Source: an uncultured Pedobacter sp.
GTDB taxonomy: Bacteria > Bacteroidota > Bacteroidia > Sphingobacteriales > Sphingobacteriaceae
Reading direction: 5' to 3'
Length of the DNA stretch: 28,292 nt
NCBI RefSeq assembly: GCF_946479715.1
Contig: NZ_CAMLHF010000052.1
Span: forward strand, 1-28,292
In this document: positions 8,322-16,437 of the stretch, piece by piece
Layout: every line of letters starts with the position of its first letter
Numbering within the stretch: the stretch's first letter is position 1
Notes under the pieces: model-generated
Seen by the model: only the letters and a program-made list of their open reading frames with translations
The model's database searches: none
Told to the model about the DNA's origin: nothing
Position numbers and translations under genes: made by a program

Positions 8322-9314
8322 ATGGACACCTTAGAGGAAATTAACAGAAAAGGTTTTGTAGATGAAAAGATCGATCCCACACTTGACCTTTTTGAGGAAA
8401 TTGAAAAATTAAAAAAGGAAAAGAATGCGATAATATTAGCTCACTATTACCAGGAGCCTGATATTCAGGACATAGCAGATTATATCGGAGATAGCTTAGG
8501 GCTTTCTCAGGAAGCTGCTAAGACTGAGGCAGATATCATTGTTTTTGCCGGGGTGCATTTTATGGCAGAAACGGCTAAAATTCTTTCTCCTAATAAAACT
8601 GTTTTGTTGCCGGATGTTAAAGCAGGATGCTCATTAGCAGATAGTTGCCCACCACATTTGTTTAAGAAATTTAAAGAAAAATACCCTGATCACCTGGTAA
8701 TAACGTATGTAAACTGCACAGCAGAGCTAAAGGCATTGAGCGATATCGTGTGTACCTCCACAAATGCTGTTCAAATTGTTGAAAGTTTACCAAAAGATCA
8801 GAAAATTATCTTCGGACCGGATAAAAATCTTGGTGCATGGGTAGCAAAGAAAACCGGTAGAGACCTGGTATTATGGAATGGTGCATGTATGGTGCACGAA
8901 ATATTCTCCAGAGAAAAAATAACAAAACTTAAAGAGCGCCATCCTAATGCAAAGTTTATTGCGCATCCTGAATGTGAAGAAGCGGTACTAAAAATGGCCG
9001 ATTACATTGGTTCTACAACGGGATTGTTAAAATATTCCATAAATAACGATGCTCAGGAATTCATTGTAGCAACAGAAAGCGGCATTATTCATCAAATGGA
9101 GAAAGCTAATCCTGGAAAAACCTTCATACCTGCGCCACCAAACAACAGTTGTGCATGTAATGAGTGCCCGTATATGAAAAGAAACACGTTAGAAAAGCTT
9201 TATTTGTGTTTAAAAAATGGATCTCCAGAGGTAACAGTACCTGAAGATATCATTGTAAGAGCAAGAAAACCAATTGAAAGAATGCTTGAGATATCTGCAA
9301 GTTTAGGGTTGTAA
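8322..9314 (+). CDS. nadA: Quinolinate synthase NadA
   Basis: NadA condenses iminoaspartate with dihydroxyacetone phosphate to give quinolinate, using a [4Fe-4S] cluster bound by three cysteines. Candidate ligands are Cys103 ([10 protein letters not shown]), Cys189 (NGACMVHE) and a cysteine of the CACNEC motif (277-282), matching the three-cysteine pattern of the family. Other family motifs are [10 protein letters not shown] (41-50), GDSLGLS (56-62), YVNCTAE (129-135), GPDKNLG (165-171) and HPEC (215-218). Length of 330 aa is typical. It stands alone on the plus strand, divergent from nadB, and is followed by a large palindromic repeat rather than an obvious T-tract terminator. Confidence 0.97.
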   Translation: MDTLEEINRKGFVDEKIDPTLDLFEEIEKLKKEKNAIILAHYYQEPDIQDIADYIGDSLGLSQEAAKTEADIIVFAGVHFMAETAKILSPNKTVLLPDVKAGCSLADSCPPHLFKKFKEKYPDHLVITYVNCTAELKALSDIVCTSTNAVQIVESLPKDQKIIFGPDKNLGAWVAKKTGRDLVLWNGACMVHEIFSREKITKLKERHPNAKFIAHPECEEAVLKMADYIGSTTGLLKYSINNDAQEFIVATESGIIHQMEKANPGKTFIPAPPNNSCACNECPYMKRNTLEKLYLCLKNGSPEVTVPEDIIVRARKPIERMLEISASLGL

Positions 9315-9333
9315 AAATTTGCTACCACCACCA

Positions 9334-9416
9334 CGTCATCCTGAATTTATTTCAGGATCCCACACATGTAGGGTGGACTTGCTAGTGTGGGATCCTGAAA
9401 TAAATTCAGGATGACG
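9334..9416. repeat. Dispersed palindromic element, copy 1 (perfect 32-bp inverted repeat)
   Basis: Arms 9334-9365 and 9385-9416 are exact reverse complements over 32 bp, separated by 19 nt. Each arm is itself nearly palindromic: ATCCTGAA and TTCAGGAT flank TTTAT, so either arm can fold alone or the two can pair as a cruciform. The second copy at 23654-23742 has the same core with C/T variation. There is no encoded protein and no T-run afterwards, so it looks like a REP/BIME-like or MITE-like repeat rather than a dedicated terminator. Confidence 0.85.
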
Positions 9417-9487
9417 AATCGCATAAAAAAAGAATGTTGGTAACTATGTTAATTCACTATAAAACAATAGTATAAAGAAATAAGATA

Positions 9488-10528
9488 ATGTTTGAGAATA
9501 AGGAAAGAACGGATATTTCAGAGCTGGGAGAATTTGGGCTGATAAAGCATTTAACAGATACTTTCAAAATAAGACATGAAAGCAGTATAAAAGGCATAGG
9601 TGATGATGCAGCAGTATTAAATTTTGACAGCAAACAAGTACTGATTTCTACAGATCTGTTACTCGAAGGAATTCATTTTGATCTGGCTTATGTGCCGCTA
9701 ATGCATTTAGGTTATAAAGCAGTTCAGGTAAACCTAAGCGATATTTACGCGATGAATGGTATTGCAACTCAGGTAACCGTTTCTATAGGTTTGTCGAGCA
9801 AATTTCCTTTAGAAGCAGTTGAAGAAATCTACAAAGGAATTGAACTGGCCTGCAATAAATTTAACATCGATCTTATAGGAGGTGATACCTCAGCAAGTAA
9901 ACAAGGATTGGTAATTAGCGTAACAAGTATTGGTTATGCCGAAAAAAATGATGTTGTTTATAGAAATGGAGCTGGTGAAGGTGATCTTCTATGTGTTTCC
10001 GGAGATTTAGGTGGTGCGTATGTTGGGATGCAAATATTAGAAAGAGAGAAGCTTATTTTCCTTGAAAATCCTAATATCCAGCCAGATTTAGAGGGTAAAG
10101 ATTATATCATTGAACGTCAGCTAAAACCTGAAGGAAGAAGAGATATAGTTGATCTTCTGGCACAAATGGACATAAAACCAACCTCAATGATTGATGTATC
10201 AGATGGATTGGCTTCTGAAATATTACACATTTGCCAGCAATCAGAAAAAGGATGCAACCTTTATGAAGAAAAAATTCCAATAGATCCAATGACTTATGAA
10301 ACGGCACGCGAACTTGGTTTAGACCCAACTGTATGTGCTTTAAGTGGTGGCGAAGACTATGAATTGCTGTTTACAATTAAACAGGAAGACTATCCTAAAC
10401 TAAAAAATGATGTCGATATCACTATTATTGGTCACATCACTGATAAAAATTCGGGATGTAAAATGATATCCAAATCCAATGTTGTGCATGAATTAAAGGC
10501 ACAAGGATGGAACGCATTTAAATTATAA
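9488..10528 (+). CDS. thiL: Thiamine-monophosphate kinase ThiL
   Basis: ThiL uses ATP to phosphorylate thiamine monophosphate to the cofactor thiamine diphosphate. It belongs to the PurM/AIR synthase-like fold. Family motifs are in order: KGIGDDAAV (35-43, metal and ATP), STDLLLEGIHF (54-64), NLSDIYAMN (82-90), GGDTS (131-135), IDVSDGLASE (236-245) and SGGEDYELL (287-295). Length of 346 aa fits. No other thiamine genes are nearby. It follows nadA by 173 nt containing the palindromic element, so it probably has its own promoter, though I see no clear -7 box. Its stop codon overlaps that of rmuC tail to tail by 6 nt. Confidence 0.96.
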   Translation: MFENKERTDISELGEFGLIKHLTDTFKIRHESSIKGIGDDAAVLNFDSKQVLISTDLLLEGIHFDLAYVPLMHLGYKAVQVNLSDIYAMNGIATQVTVSIGLSSKFPLEAVEEIYKGIELACNKFNIDLIGGDTSASKQGLVISVTSIGYAEKNDVVYRNGAGEGDLLCVSGDLGGAYVGMQILEREKLIFLENPNIQPDLEGKDYIIERQLKPEGRRDIVDLLAQMDIKPTSMIDVSDGLASEILHICQQSEKGCNLYEEKIPIDPMTYETARELGLDPTVCALSGGEDYELLFTIKQEDYPKLKNDVDITIIGHITDKNSGCKMISKSNVVHELKAQGWNAFKL

Positions 10529-11848
10529 AATATCTTCCTCATCAGGTAAGGTAGAATCCAGAAATTTGGTGTCAATCTGCTTAGTAGCTTTGGCACCTAA
10601 TTTCTTAATTTTCTCTGAGGTATTAGAAAGATTTCCGGCACCTGTAGAAAGCTTATTTAAAGCTTTATCATAAGCATCCTGGCTTTGCTTAATGTTCTTT
10701 CCTATCCCCTCCATATCAGTTAAAAAACCAACAAACTTATCATACATACTGCCACTTAAACGAGCAATTTCAAGTACATTTCTATTTTGTCTTTCTTGTT
10801 TCCAGATACTTGCAATGGTTCTTAAAGTAGCCAGTAAAGTAGAAGGACTTACAATAACTATTTTTCTGTCCCAGGCATAATTAAAAAGCTCAGCATCCTG
10901 TTGTACTGCAATACCAAAAGAAGATTCAATTGGTATAAATAGCAATACAAAATCAGGCGAATTGATCTGATAAAGATCATGGTAGTTCTTAGCAGATAAC
11001 CCTTGTATATGGGCTTTTATAGAAGCAAGGTGTTGTTTTAAATACAATTCTTTATCCTCATCAGTATCTGAAGTAACCAATCGTTCATAAGCCAGTAAAG
11101 ATACCTTAGAATCAATTATTATATGTTTATCATCCGGAAGGTCAATAATAACATCCGGTTGCATTCTACCCCCATCAGATGAGCTTAAACTGGTCTGTAT
11201 TCTGTATTCTCTATCCTTTACCAGGCCAGATCTTTCTAAAACACGTTCCAGTATTACTTCGCCCCAGTTTCCTTGCTTTTTATTATCGCCTTTAAGTGCC
11301 CTGGTTAAGTTATTGGCATCTTCCTGAATTTGCTTGGTCTGATCCATTAATTGTGAGATCACACCTTTCAAAATATTTCTTTCATCTGATTCAGATTTAT
11401 AAACTTTATCTACCTTTTCTTCAAAAGCCTTGATGTTTTCTTTAAATGGATTTAAAATAATGTCAAGATTAGTCTTGTTTTGTTCTGTAAACCTTGCTGT
11501 CTTTTCTTCGAGAACTTTATTGGCTATATTTTCAAATTCCAGCTTAAATCTTTGTTGTAGTTCCGCAATATATTTATCCTGTTCAATCTGTCTTTCACGC
11601 TGTGCAATAAGCGATTCTTCGGCTTTTATCACTTTACTGCGCTCGTTCATGTAATTGAGGCGAAGATCATTCAATTCATCTTCCAGTTTCAATTTTTCAT
11701 CCTTTAACCAATTCATCGATTTTTGGTGTTCCAATTCCTTTAACTCCAAAAGAGCAATATGATTTTGGTTAGCCGCTGGTTTCTTAAACAATAAAAAAAT
11801 AAGTGAGGCTAAAATAATAACTAATAATACTATTCCTGTTATTTCCAT
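10523..11848 (-). CDS. rmuC: DNA recombination protein RmuC
   Basis: RmuC-family proteins limit inversions at short inverted repeats in E. coli and carry a restriction-endonuclease-like fold; the biochemical activity remains poorly defined. From the chosen ATG the protein is 441 aa: an N-terminal membrane anchor (3-21), a long charged coiled coil (about 33-185), then the conserved GNWGEVILERVLE motif (193-205), PDVIID (231-236) and IIIDSKVSL (243-251), which carry the likely nuclease-fold Asp and Asp-Ser-Lys residues. An in-frame TTG 45 nt upstream would extend the protein, but that codon falls inside a good -7 box (11891-11898), so the ATG at 11848 is preferred. The gene overlaps convergent thiL by 6 nt and lies 71 nt after the flavoprotein gene on the same strand. 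Confidence 0.93.
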   Translation of the reverse strand: MEITGIVLLVIILASLIFLLFKKPAANQNHIALLELKELEHQKSMNWLKDEKLKLEDELNDLRLNYMNERSKVIKAEESLIAQRERQIEQDKYIAELQQRFKLEFENIANKVLEEKTARFTEQNKTNLDIILNPFKENIKAFEEKVDKVYKSESDERNILKGVISQLMDQTKQIQEDANNLTRALKGDNKKQGNWGEVILERVLERSGLVKDREYRIQTSLSSSDGGRMQPDVIIDLPDDKHIIIDSKVSLLAYERLVTSDTDEDKELYLKQHLASIKAHIQGLSAKNYHDLYQINSPDFVLLFIPIESSFGIAVQQDAELFNYAWDRKIVIVSPSTLLATLRTIASIWKQERQNRNVLEIARLSGSMYDKFVGFLTDMEGIGKNIKQSQDAYDKALNKLSTGAGNLSNTSEKIKKLGAKATKQIDTKFLDSTLPDEEDIL

Positions 11849-11890
11849 ACTAATATTGTTATCAAATGTGGCTATAATAACTTTAAATTG

Positions 11891-11898
11891 CAAAAATA
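11891..11898 (-). promoter_or_regulatory. -7 box for rmuC
   Basis: On the minus strand this reads TATTTTTG, an exact TAnnTTTG match, 42 nt upstream of the rmuC ATG. It implies a leader of about 37 nt and excludes the upstream TTG as start. I see no matching -33 element. Confidence 0.45.
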
Positions 11899-11919
11899 AA
11901 TAGTATTTATTTGGTTAGA

Positions 11920-13059
11920 TTATAGAGAATCTATAACGAGCCTGGCTGCGTCTTCTCCGGTTTGAGTGCCCATTGCAATTCCCATTCCGTTACACCTGAC
12001 AGCACAGAAAACATTGGTTTTTATTTCTTTAATTATAGGATTTATAGTAGATCCGAAGCCCATAATTCCGCTCCAGGTTTGGTCTATTTGAAAAGATGTT
12101 TCAGGTAAAATTACTTCTGACAACAATTTTGTTAATGCATTTTGTACTAACTCAGTAGTTCCGAATTCAGTGGTTTCTTCTGCTTTAAAATCAAGGTTTC
12201 TTCCACCTCCTAAAAGAAGCCTTCCATCTATATTTCTAAAATAATAATACCCTTTATCGTAATGAAAAGTACCTTTTATTTTTAAGTTCTTTATAGGCTT
12301 TGTAATGATCACCTGGCCACGTCCAGGAACCACATCTAAAGAAGGCAATAGCTTCTTAACAAAAGCATTGGTACAGATCAATAGCCTTTTACATCTAAAA
12401 TTTCCATCCGCGGTTAAAATTACCTGCTCATCCCCTTCTTCTTTTAGCTCAGTAACTATACAGGAGTTAAAAATAGTTATCCCTTGTGATGATGCTTTGT
12501 TAAGCAAACACTGCATCATTTTTCCGGTATCTATTTGTGCTTCCAAAGTATTTTCTAAAAGGACGCTAACATCTTTAAAACCAAACTCGGAAATTTTACT
12601 GTCTGCAGTTTTAAATACCCCCTGTTTGCCCGATATTTCCTTTAAAAGCTGGTTATAATGGCCAATTTTGGAGACACACAATGAAGATAATTCATTTTCT
12701 AACGGCTTAAATAATTCATAACCTCCATAATTCTGATAAGATATAGAACTGTCCCCTAACAGCTTTCTGAGCTTTAGGAGGCCGTCCCAGCGTTTATCAA
12801 TTAATTTAAATAAACCATCGGTTCCTATAATTTTCTCTTGTTCAATTAATTCAGAAATACTTCCAAAACAAGCAAAGCCTGCATTCTTTGTACTGGCCCC
12901 AGAGGGTAAGAAACCCCTTTCTAAAATGGCTATACTTAAATTTGGGGTTTCTTTTTTTAAACTAATTGCCGCATTTAGGCCCACAATTCCACTTCCTATG
13001 ACAATAATATCATAGTTAAAAAAGTACTGTTTTTCCCAATAAGAAATCAATGCCGACAT
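11920..13059 (-). CDS. FAD-dependent oxidoreductase, DAO family
   Basis: A 379-aa flavoprotein of the D-amino-acid oxidase/glycine oxidase superfamily (DAO fold). It has the dinucleotide-binding motif DIIVIGSGIVG (17-27), a glutamate at the end of the second strand (ILERG, 45-49) and the family loop SGASTKNAGFA (53-63) that contacts FAD. The C-terminal half has RGQVI and YYYFRNIDGRLLLGGGR strands and ends with TWSGIMGF and NGMGIAMGT, which form the FAD re-binding region. Substrate is unknown; amines, amino acids or sarcosine-like compounds are usual for the family. It has no signal peptide. The neighbours do not suggest a pathway. The start is the first in-frame ATG; residues 1-14 before the Rossmann strand are unusually long, but no later Met precedes the FAD motif. 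Confidence 0.85.
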   Translation of the reverse strand: MSALISYWEKQYFFNYDIIVIGSGIVGLNAAISLKKETPNLSIAILERGFLPSGASTKNAGFACFGSISELIEQEKIIGTDGLFKLIDKRWDGLLKLRKLLGDSSISYQNYGGYELFKPLENELSSLCVSKIGHYNQLLKEISGKQGVFKTADSKISEFGFKDVSVLLENTLEAQIDTGKMMQCLLNKASSQGITIFNSCIVTELKEEGDEQVILTADGNFRCKRLLICTNAFVKKLLPSLDVVPGRGQVIITKPIKNLKIKGTFHYDKGYYYFRNIDGRLLLGGGRNLDFKAEETTEFGTTELVQNALTKLLSEVILPETSFQIDQTWSGIMGFGSTINPIIKEIKTNVFCAVRCNGMGIAMGTQTGEDAARLVIDSL

Positions 13060-13132
13060 AATATAAAATTATGTTATTTTTTGATTATCAGATAAATTGG
13101 GAACGCTTTTTGATTAAAAACTAATGAGATTA

Positions 13133-13140
13133 CAAAACTA
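13133..13140 (-). promoter_or_regulatory. Possible -7 box for the DAO-family gene
   Basis: The minus strand reads TAGTTTTG, an exact TAnnTTTG match, about 74 nt upstream of the flavoprotein start. It lies only 6 nt before the divergent peptidase start codon, and no -33 element is visible, so this is tentative. Confidence 0.3.
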
Positions 13141-13145
13141 AAAAA

Positions 13146-13841
13146 ATGGGAATTTATTTGATTTTAATAATCCCGGTTCTAATACTAAGCATGTTTGTAC
13201 AATGGAGATTTAGAAATAAATTTTCAAAATATGCTGAAATGCACTTGAATTCGGGATTTTCGGGAAAAGAGGTTGCAGAGAAAATGCTGCACGACAATGG
13301 GATATTTGATGTAAGGGTGATGAGTACCGATGGACAATTATCAGATCATTATAATCCTTCAGATAAAACAGTTAACCTAAGTACAGATGTCTTTTATGGA
13401 CGTAGCGTTGCAGCAGCAGCAGTAGCAGCTCATGAGTGCGGGCATGCCTTACAACAGGCTAAATCATATAGTTGGTTAAACCTTAGAACCAATATGGTGC
13501 CTTTGGTAAGTCTAACTTCAAACCTTTTACAATGGGTATTAATTTTGGGAGTTTTATTAATTGCTTTTACTTTTAACCCTGTTGTTTTAACAATTGGCGT
13601 AGTAGGTTTAACACTAATAACTATTTTTAGTATAATTACCCTGCCGGTAGAGTTTGATGCCAGCAGAAGAGCGCTTATATGGTTAAAAAACAATAAAGAG
13701 ATACTGTATACAACAGAAGAAAATACACAGGCTAAAGATGCACTTTGGTGGGCGGCCATGACTTATGTAGTAGCCGCATTAGGTGCCATGACTAATCTTA
13801 TCTATTACCTTTCCATATTATTTGGAAGGCAAAAAGCTTAG
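13146..13841 (+). CDS. Membrane zinc metallopeptidase, YugP family
   Basis: A predicted integral-membrane zinc peptidase of the YugP-like family (Zn_peptidase_2). It has an N-terminal transmembrane helix (2-19), a cytosolic domain and the zinc-binding HECGH motif (96-100, Glu97 catalytic). A third ligand is probably Glu169 in the PVEFDASRRAL motif (168-177), which is conserved in this family. Further membrane segments lie at about 118-142, 144-166 and near the C-terminus (about 208-225). Length of 231 aa is normal. Substrates are not known; a role in membrane protein quality control is a reasonable guess. Its TAG stop overlaps the convergent apaG stop by 3 nt (13839-13841 against 13838-13840, sharing two bases). 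Confidence 0.9.
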   Translation: MGIYLILIIPVLILSMFVQWRFRNKFSKYAEMHLNSGFSGKEVAEKMLHDNGIFDVRVMSTDGQLSDHYNPSDKTVNLSTDVFYGRSVAAAAVAAHECGHALQQAKSYSWLNLRTNMVPLVSLTSNLLQWVLILGVLLIAFTFNPVVLTIGVVGLTLITIFSIITLPVEFDASRRALIWLKNNKEILYTTEENTQAKDALWWAAMTYVVAALGAMTNLIYYLSILFGRQKA

Positions 13842-14224
13842 TTTAATCTATAAGAAGCTATTAAGCTAAATTTAGGAATATCAACTGTAAATTCAGTATC
13901 ATCAAACAGACGGCTCATTAAATAGCTTCCATTCATGGTACCCATATCAGTTGTTAAATTGCAGCCAGACACGTAAGAATGACTTTCTCCAGGTTCAATT
14001 ACAGGCTGTAGACCAATAACCCCTTCGCCTTCTACTTCTCTTTGAACACCACTTGAATCAAAAATGAACCATTGACGTCTTTTAAGCTGTATAGCGTAAT
14101 CTGAAAGGTTTTCTATATTGATGCGGTAGGCAAATACATAGTGATCATTTGCTGGATTAGAATATTCATCCTGATACACGGTTTCTACCGAAATTTTAAC
14201 ACCATCTGTTATCGCTGTAACCAT
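13838..14224 (-). CDS. apaG: ApaG domain protein
   Basis: A 128-aa ApaG protein, a compact fibronectin-III-like beta-sandwich historically linked to Co2+/Mg2+ handling and phenotypes of apaH; the molecular function is unsettled. Family motifs are YVFAYRINIEN (41-51 of the long form), QLKRRQWFI, GEGVIGLQPVIEPGESH and the C-terminal GTMNGSY followed by FTVDIPKFSL. The ATG at 14224 gives the usual 125-130 aa length. A GTG at 14260 would add 12 residues and overlap the dusB stop as GTGA, so translational coupling from that start remains possible. It lies directly behind dusB on the same strand. Confidence 0.93.
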   Translation of the reverse strand: MVTAITDGVKISVETVYQDEYSNPANDHYVFAYRINIENLSDYAIQLKRRQWFIFDSSGVQREVEGEGVIGLQPVIEPGESHSYVSGCNLTTDMGTMNGSYLMSRLFDDTEFTVDIPKFSLIASYRLN

Positions 14225-14256
14225 TACAATTTTATTTTTTAAATGTTTTTCAAAAA

Positions 14257-15264
14257 TCACGCCATTTCCCCAACCGGGAGAATGTTATGATACTTATCTG
14301 CCACTTCGTCTAGGATACTATGTATAGTTTCTATGTTATCCTCTTTGACAAGCAACATTCTATAAGGTTTAAAGTCTGGTAATCCTTTAAAGTAATTTGC
14401 ATAGTGGCGTCTCATTTCGAATACACCAACTTTAGGGCCTTTCCATGCAATTGATTTCTCAAAATGCGTTCTGCACACTGTAACACGCTCTTCAACACTT
14501 GGTCCGGCTAAAATTTCGCCCGTATTAAAAAAGTGTCTTATTTCCCTGAATATCCATGGATATCCAATAGCAGCCCGGCCAATCATGATACCGTCAATCT
14601 CATATTCCAGTCTCCAGTCTGCCGCCTTTTGTATGCTATCTACGTCACCATTACCAAAAATTGGAATTTTTATACGAGGGTTACGTTTAATCTCTCTTAT
14701 CAGTGTCCAGTCTGCCTCGCCTTTATACAGCTGAGCCCTTGTTCTTCCATGAATTGTTAACGCTTGGATACCGATATCTTGTAATCTTTCTGCAACTTCT
14801 TCAACATTTTTGGTATTGTCGTCCCATCCAAGTCTGGTTTTAACCGTTACAGGCAAATGTGTAGCTTTTACGACAGCCTCGGTCATCTTAACCATCTTGT
14901 CAATATCTTGTAGCAAACTAGCTCCTGCACCTCTACAAGCAACGTTCTTAACCGGGCAGCCATAATTGATATCCATCAGATCAGGATTGGCCAGCGTAGC
15001 AATTTCAGTAGCCTCTCTCATGTGGTCAATCTCACTTCCAAATATCTGTATGCCAATAGGGCGCTCATACTCAAAAATATCAAGTTTAGCCCTGCTTTTT
15101 GCAGCATCCCTAATTAGCCCTTCCGACGAAATAAATTCGGTGTACATCATATCTACCCCGCTTTGTTTACAAACAAAACGGAAAGGAGGATCGCTCACAT
15201 CTTCCATCGGTGCAAGCAATAAAGGGAACTCTCCCAGGTCAATATTTCCTATCTTTACAGACAT
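14257..15264 (-). CDS. dusB: tRNA-dihydrouridine synthase DusB
   Basis: Flavin enzyme that reduces uridine to dihydrouridine in tRNA. The TIM-barrel domain begins at PLLLAPMEDVSDPPFR, includes MDINYGCPVK with the catalytic cysteine and its RGAGASLL loop, TVKTRLGWD, TIHGRTRAQ and FGNGDV, and the FMN phosphate site GIMIGRAAIG. A C-terminal helical tRNA-binding domain follows (RRHYANYFKGLP). From the selected ATG it is 335 aa, normal for DusB/NifR3-type enzymes. An upstream in-frame ATG at 15297 would lie inside the -7 box, so the downstream start is chosen. Transcription probably continues into apaG. Confidence 0.95.
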   Translation of the reverse strand: MSVKIGNIDLGEFPLLLAPMEDVSDPPFRFVCKQSGVDMMYTEFISSEGLIRDAAKSRAKLDIFEYERPIGIQIFGSEIDHMREATEIATLANPDLMDINYGCPVKNVACRGAGASLLQDIDKMVKMTEAVVKATHLPVTVKTRLGWDDNTKNVEEVAERLQDIGIQALTIHGRTRAQLYKGEADWTLIREIKRNPRIKIPIFGNGDVDSIQKAADWRLEYEIDGIMIGRAAIGYPWIFREIRHFFNTGEILAGPSVEERVTVCRTHFEKSIAWKGPKVGVFEMRRHYANYFKGLPDFKPYRMLLVKEDNIETIHSILDEVADKYHNILPVGEMA

Positions 15265-15294
15265 TTTTCTATCTTCAATGCAAATTTCAAAGTG

Positions 15295-15302
15295 CAAAGG
15301 TA
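15295..15302 (-). promoter_or_regulatory. -7 box for dusB-apaG
   Basis: The minus strand reads TACCTTTG followed by CA, an exact match to the Bacteroidota -7 consensus. It is 30 nt upstream of the dusB ATG and implies a leader of about 25 nt. No clear -33 element is seen. The 53-nt gap to the divergent CPBP gene must hold both promoters. Confidence 0.55.
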
Positions 15303-15317
15303 CAAATAATCAAAATA

Positions 15318-16250
15318 ATGAATTTCATAGAAAAGCAACGAGACGAAAATAGTCCTTATACGCAGCTACTTATGCTCATTGGATACATAATAGCGGGCCT
15401 TTTTGCTTTTTCTATTATTGCGCTTATAATTATAGTTGCCATGTATGGACTAGGATCGCTTACCGATCCTACAATACTTTCTGGTGGTGAGGAGAAATAT
15501 CGTCCCGCATTACAAATTTTGCTGGCCGCTACTTCTATCGGAATGTTTTTGGCCCCACCCTTATTCCTGGCCTTAACAGAAAGAAGAAAAATAAATGTAT
15601 TCTACGGTTTTAAAAAGCCAGAACCGAACCTTTTGCTCATCGTTTTATTAATTATGATAGTTTCTATGCCGGTTATGGAGTGGACAGCCATGATTAATCA
15701 AAAAATGGTACTTCCTGATTACCTGAAATGGATAGAAACCTGGATGAGAGAGAAAGAAGACCAGGCCATGCAAACCACCTTGCTCCTTTTAAAAATGAAG
15801 CACATCAGCGAGCTTGTAGTTAACCTTTTGTTAATTGCATTATTACCAGGCATAGCAGAGGAATTGATGTTTAGAGGGGCTGTACAGCGCTCATTTTTAA
15901 GGATTTTTAAAAACCCGCATGTCGCAATTTGGGCTTCAGCCTTCCTTTTCAGTGCTATACATTTACAGTTTTATGGCTTTTTACCACGTTTCTTATTGGG
16001 TGCCGGTTTTGGCTATATCTATTATTGGAGTGGTAATTTATGGTACTCAATGTTAGCCCATTTTTTAAATAATGCTTATGCGGTATGTGTAGCATGGTAT
16101 ATGCAGAAAAACAATATACCTTTGTCTGAAGCAGACAATACAAGTCATTTTGCCTGGTATGGATACCTGATCAGTTTCATTTTAACGATTTTTGTATTCC
16201 AATTTTTTAAAAATAAAACATCAAAAACTTATGAGCAGCAATTGGATTAA
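15318..16250 (+). CDS. CPBP family intramembrane glutamic endopeptidase
   Basis: A 310-aa polytopic membrane protease of the CPBP (CAAX protease and bacteriocin-processing) family, related to Rce1. Hydrophobic segments are at about 17-44, 65-87, 103-121, 164-180, 202-217, 224-238 and 281-297. The three catalytic motifs are present: EELMFR (181-186, Glu181/Glu182 and Arg186), FSAIH (211-215) and HFLNN (248-252). Substrate unknown. The ATG at 15318 is used because upstream in-frame codons run into the dusB coding and promoter region. The 3' end overlaps the DUF2007 gene by 20 nt, and that gene overlaps cdsA, so the three form one operon of membrane-related genes. Confidence 0.92.
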   Translation: MNFIEKQRDENSPYTQLLMLIGYIIAGLFAFSIIALIIIVAMYGLGSLTDPTILSGGEEKYRPALQILLAATSIGMFLAPPLFLALTERRKINVFYGFKKPEPNLLLIVLLIMIVSMPVMEWTAMINQKMVLPDYLKWIETWMREKEDQAMQTTLLLLKMKHISELVVNLLLIALLPGIAEELMFRGAVQRSFLRIFKNPHVAIWASAFLFSAIHLQFYGFLPRFLLGAGFGYIYYWSGNLWYSMLAHFLNNAYAVCVAWYMQKNNIPLSEADNTSHFAWYGYLISFILTIFVFQFFKNKTSKTYEQQLD

Positions 16251-16437
16251 GGTTTATGAAACAGAAGATCAATTTCAGGCGGAGATTCTTAAACAAGGAT
16301 TAGAGGCAATTGATATCGATGCGGTTGTATTAAACAAACAAGATTCATCTTACAAAACGTTTGGCATCTTAACAGTTCTAGTACATCCGGATGACTCCGA
16401 AAAAGCGAAGGAATACATTTTAGAAAATAATATTTAA
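16231..16437 (+). CDS. DUF2007 domain protein (putative signal-transducing protein)
   Basis: A 68-aa protein of the DUF2007 family, a small ferredoxin-like fold with PII-like resemblance that often sits next to membrane genes. The pattern WIKVYETEDQFQAEILKQGLE (5-25 with gaps in conservation) and LVHPDDSEKAKEYI near the end match the family. The ATG at 16231 gives the normal short form; an upstream in-frame ATG lies deep in the CPBP gene. It overlaps CPBP by 20 nt and shares one base with cdsA (TAATG), suggesting translational coupling on both sides. Function is unknown. Confidence 0.85.
   Translation: MSSNWIKVYETEDQFQAEILKQGLEAIDIDAVVLNKQDSSYKTFGILTVLVHPDDSEKAKEYILENNI

Noticed and set aside
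15265..15297. Upstream start of dusB at 15297
   Set aside because: The codon lies within the -7 box TACCTTTG and adds 11 residues outside the family alignment.
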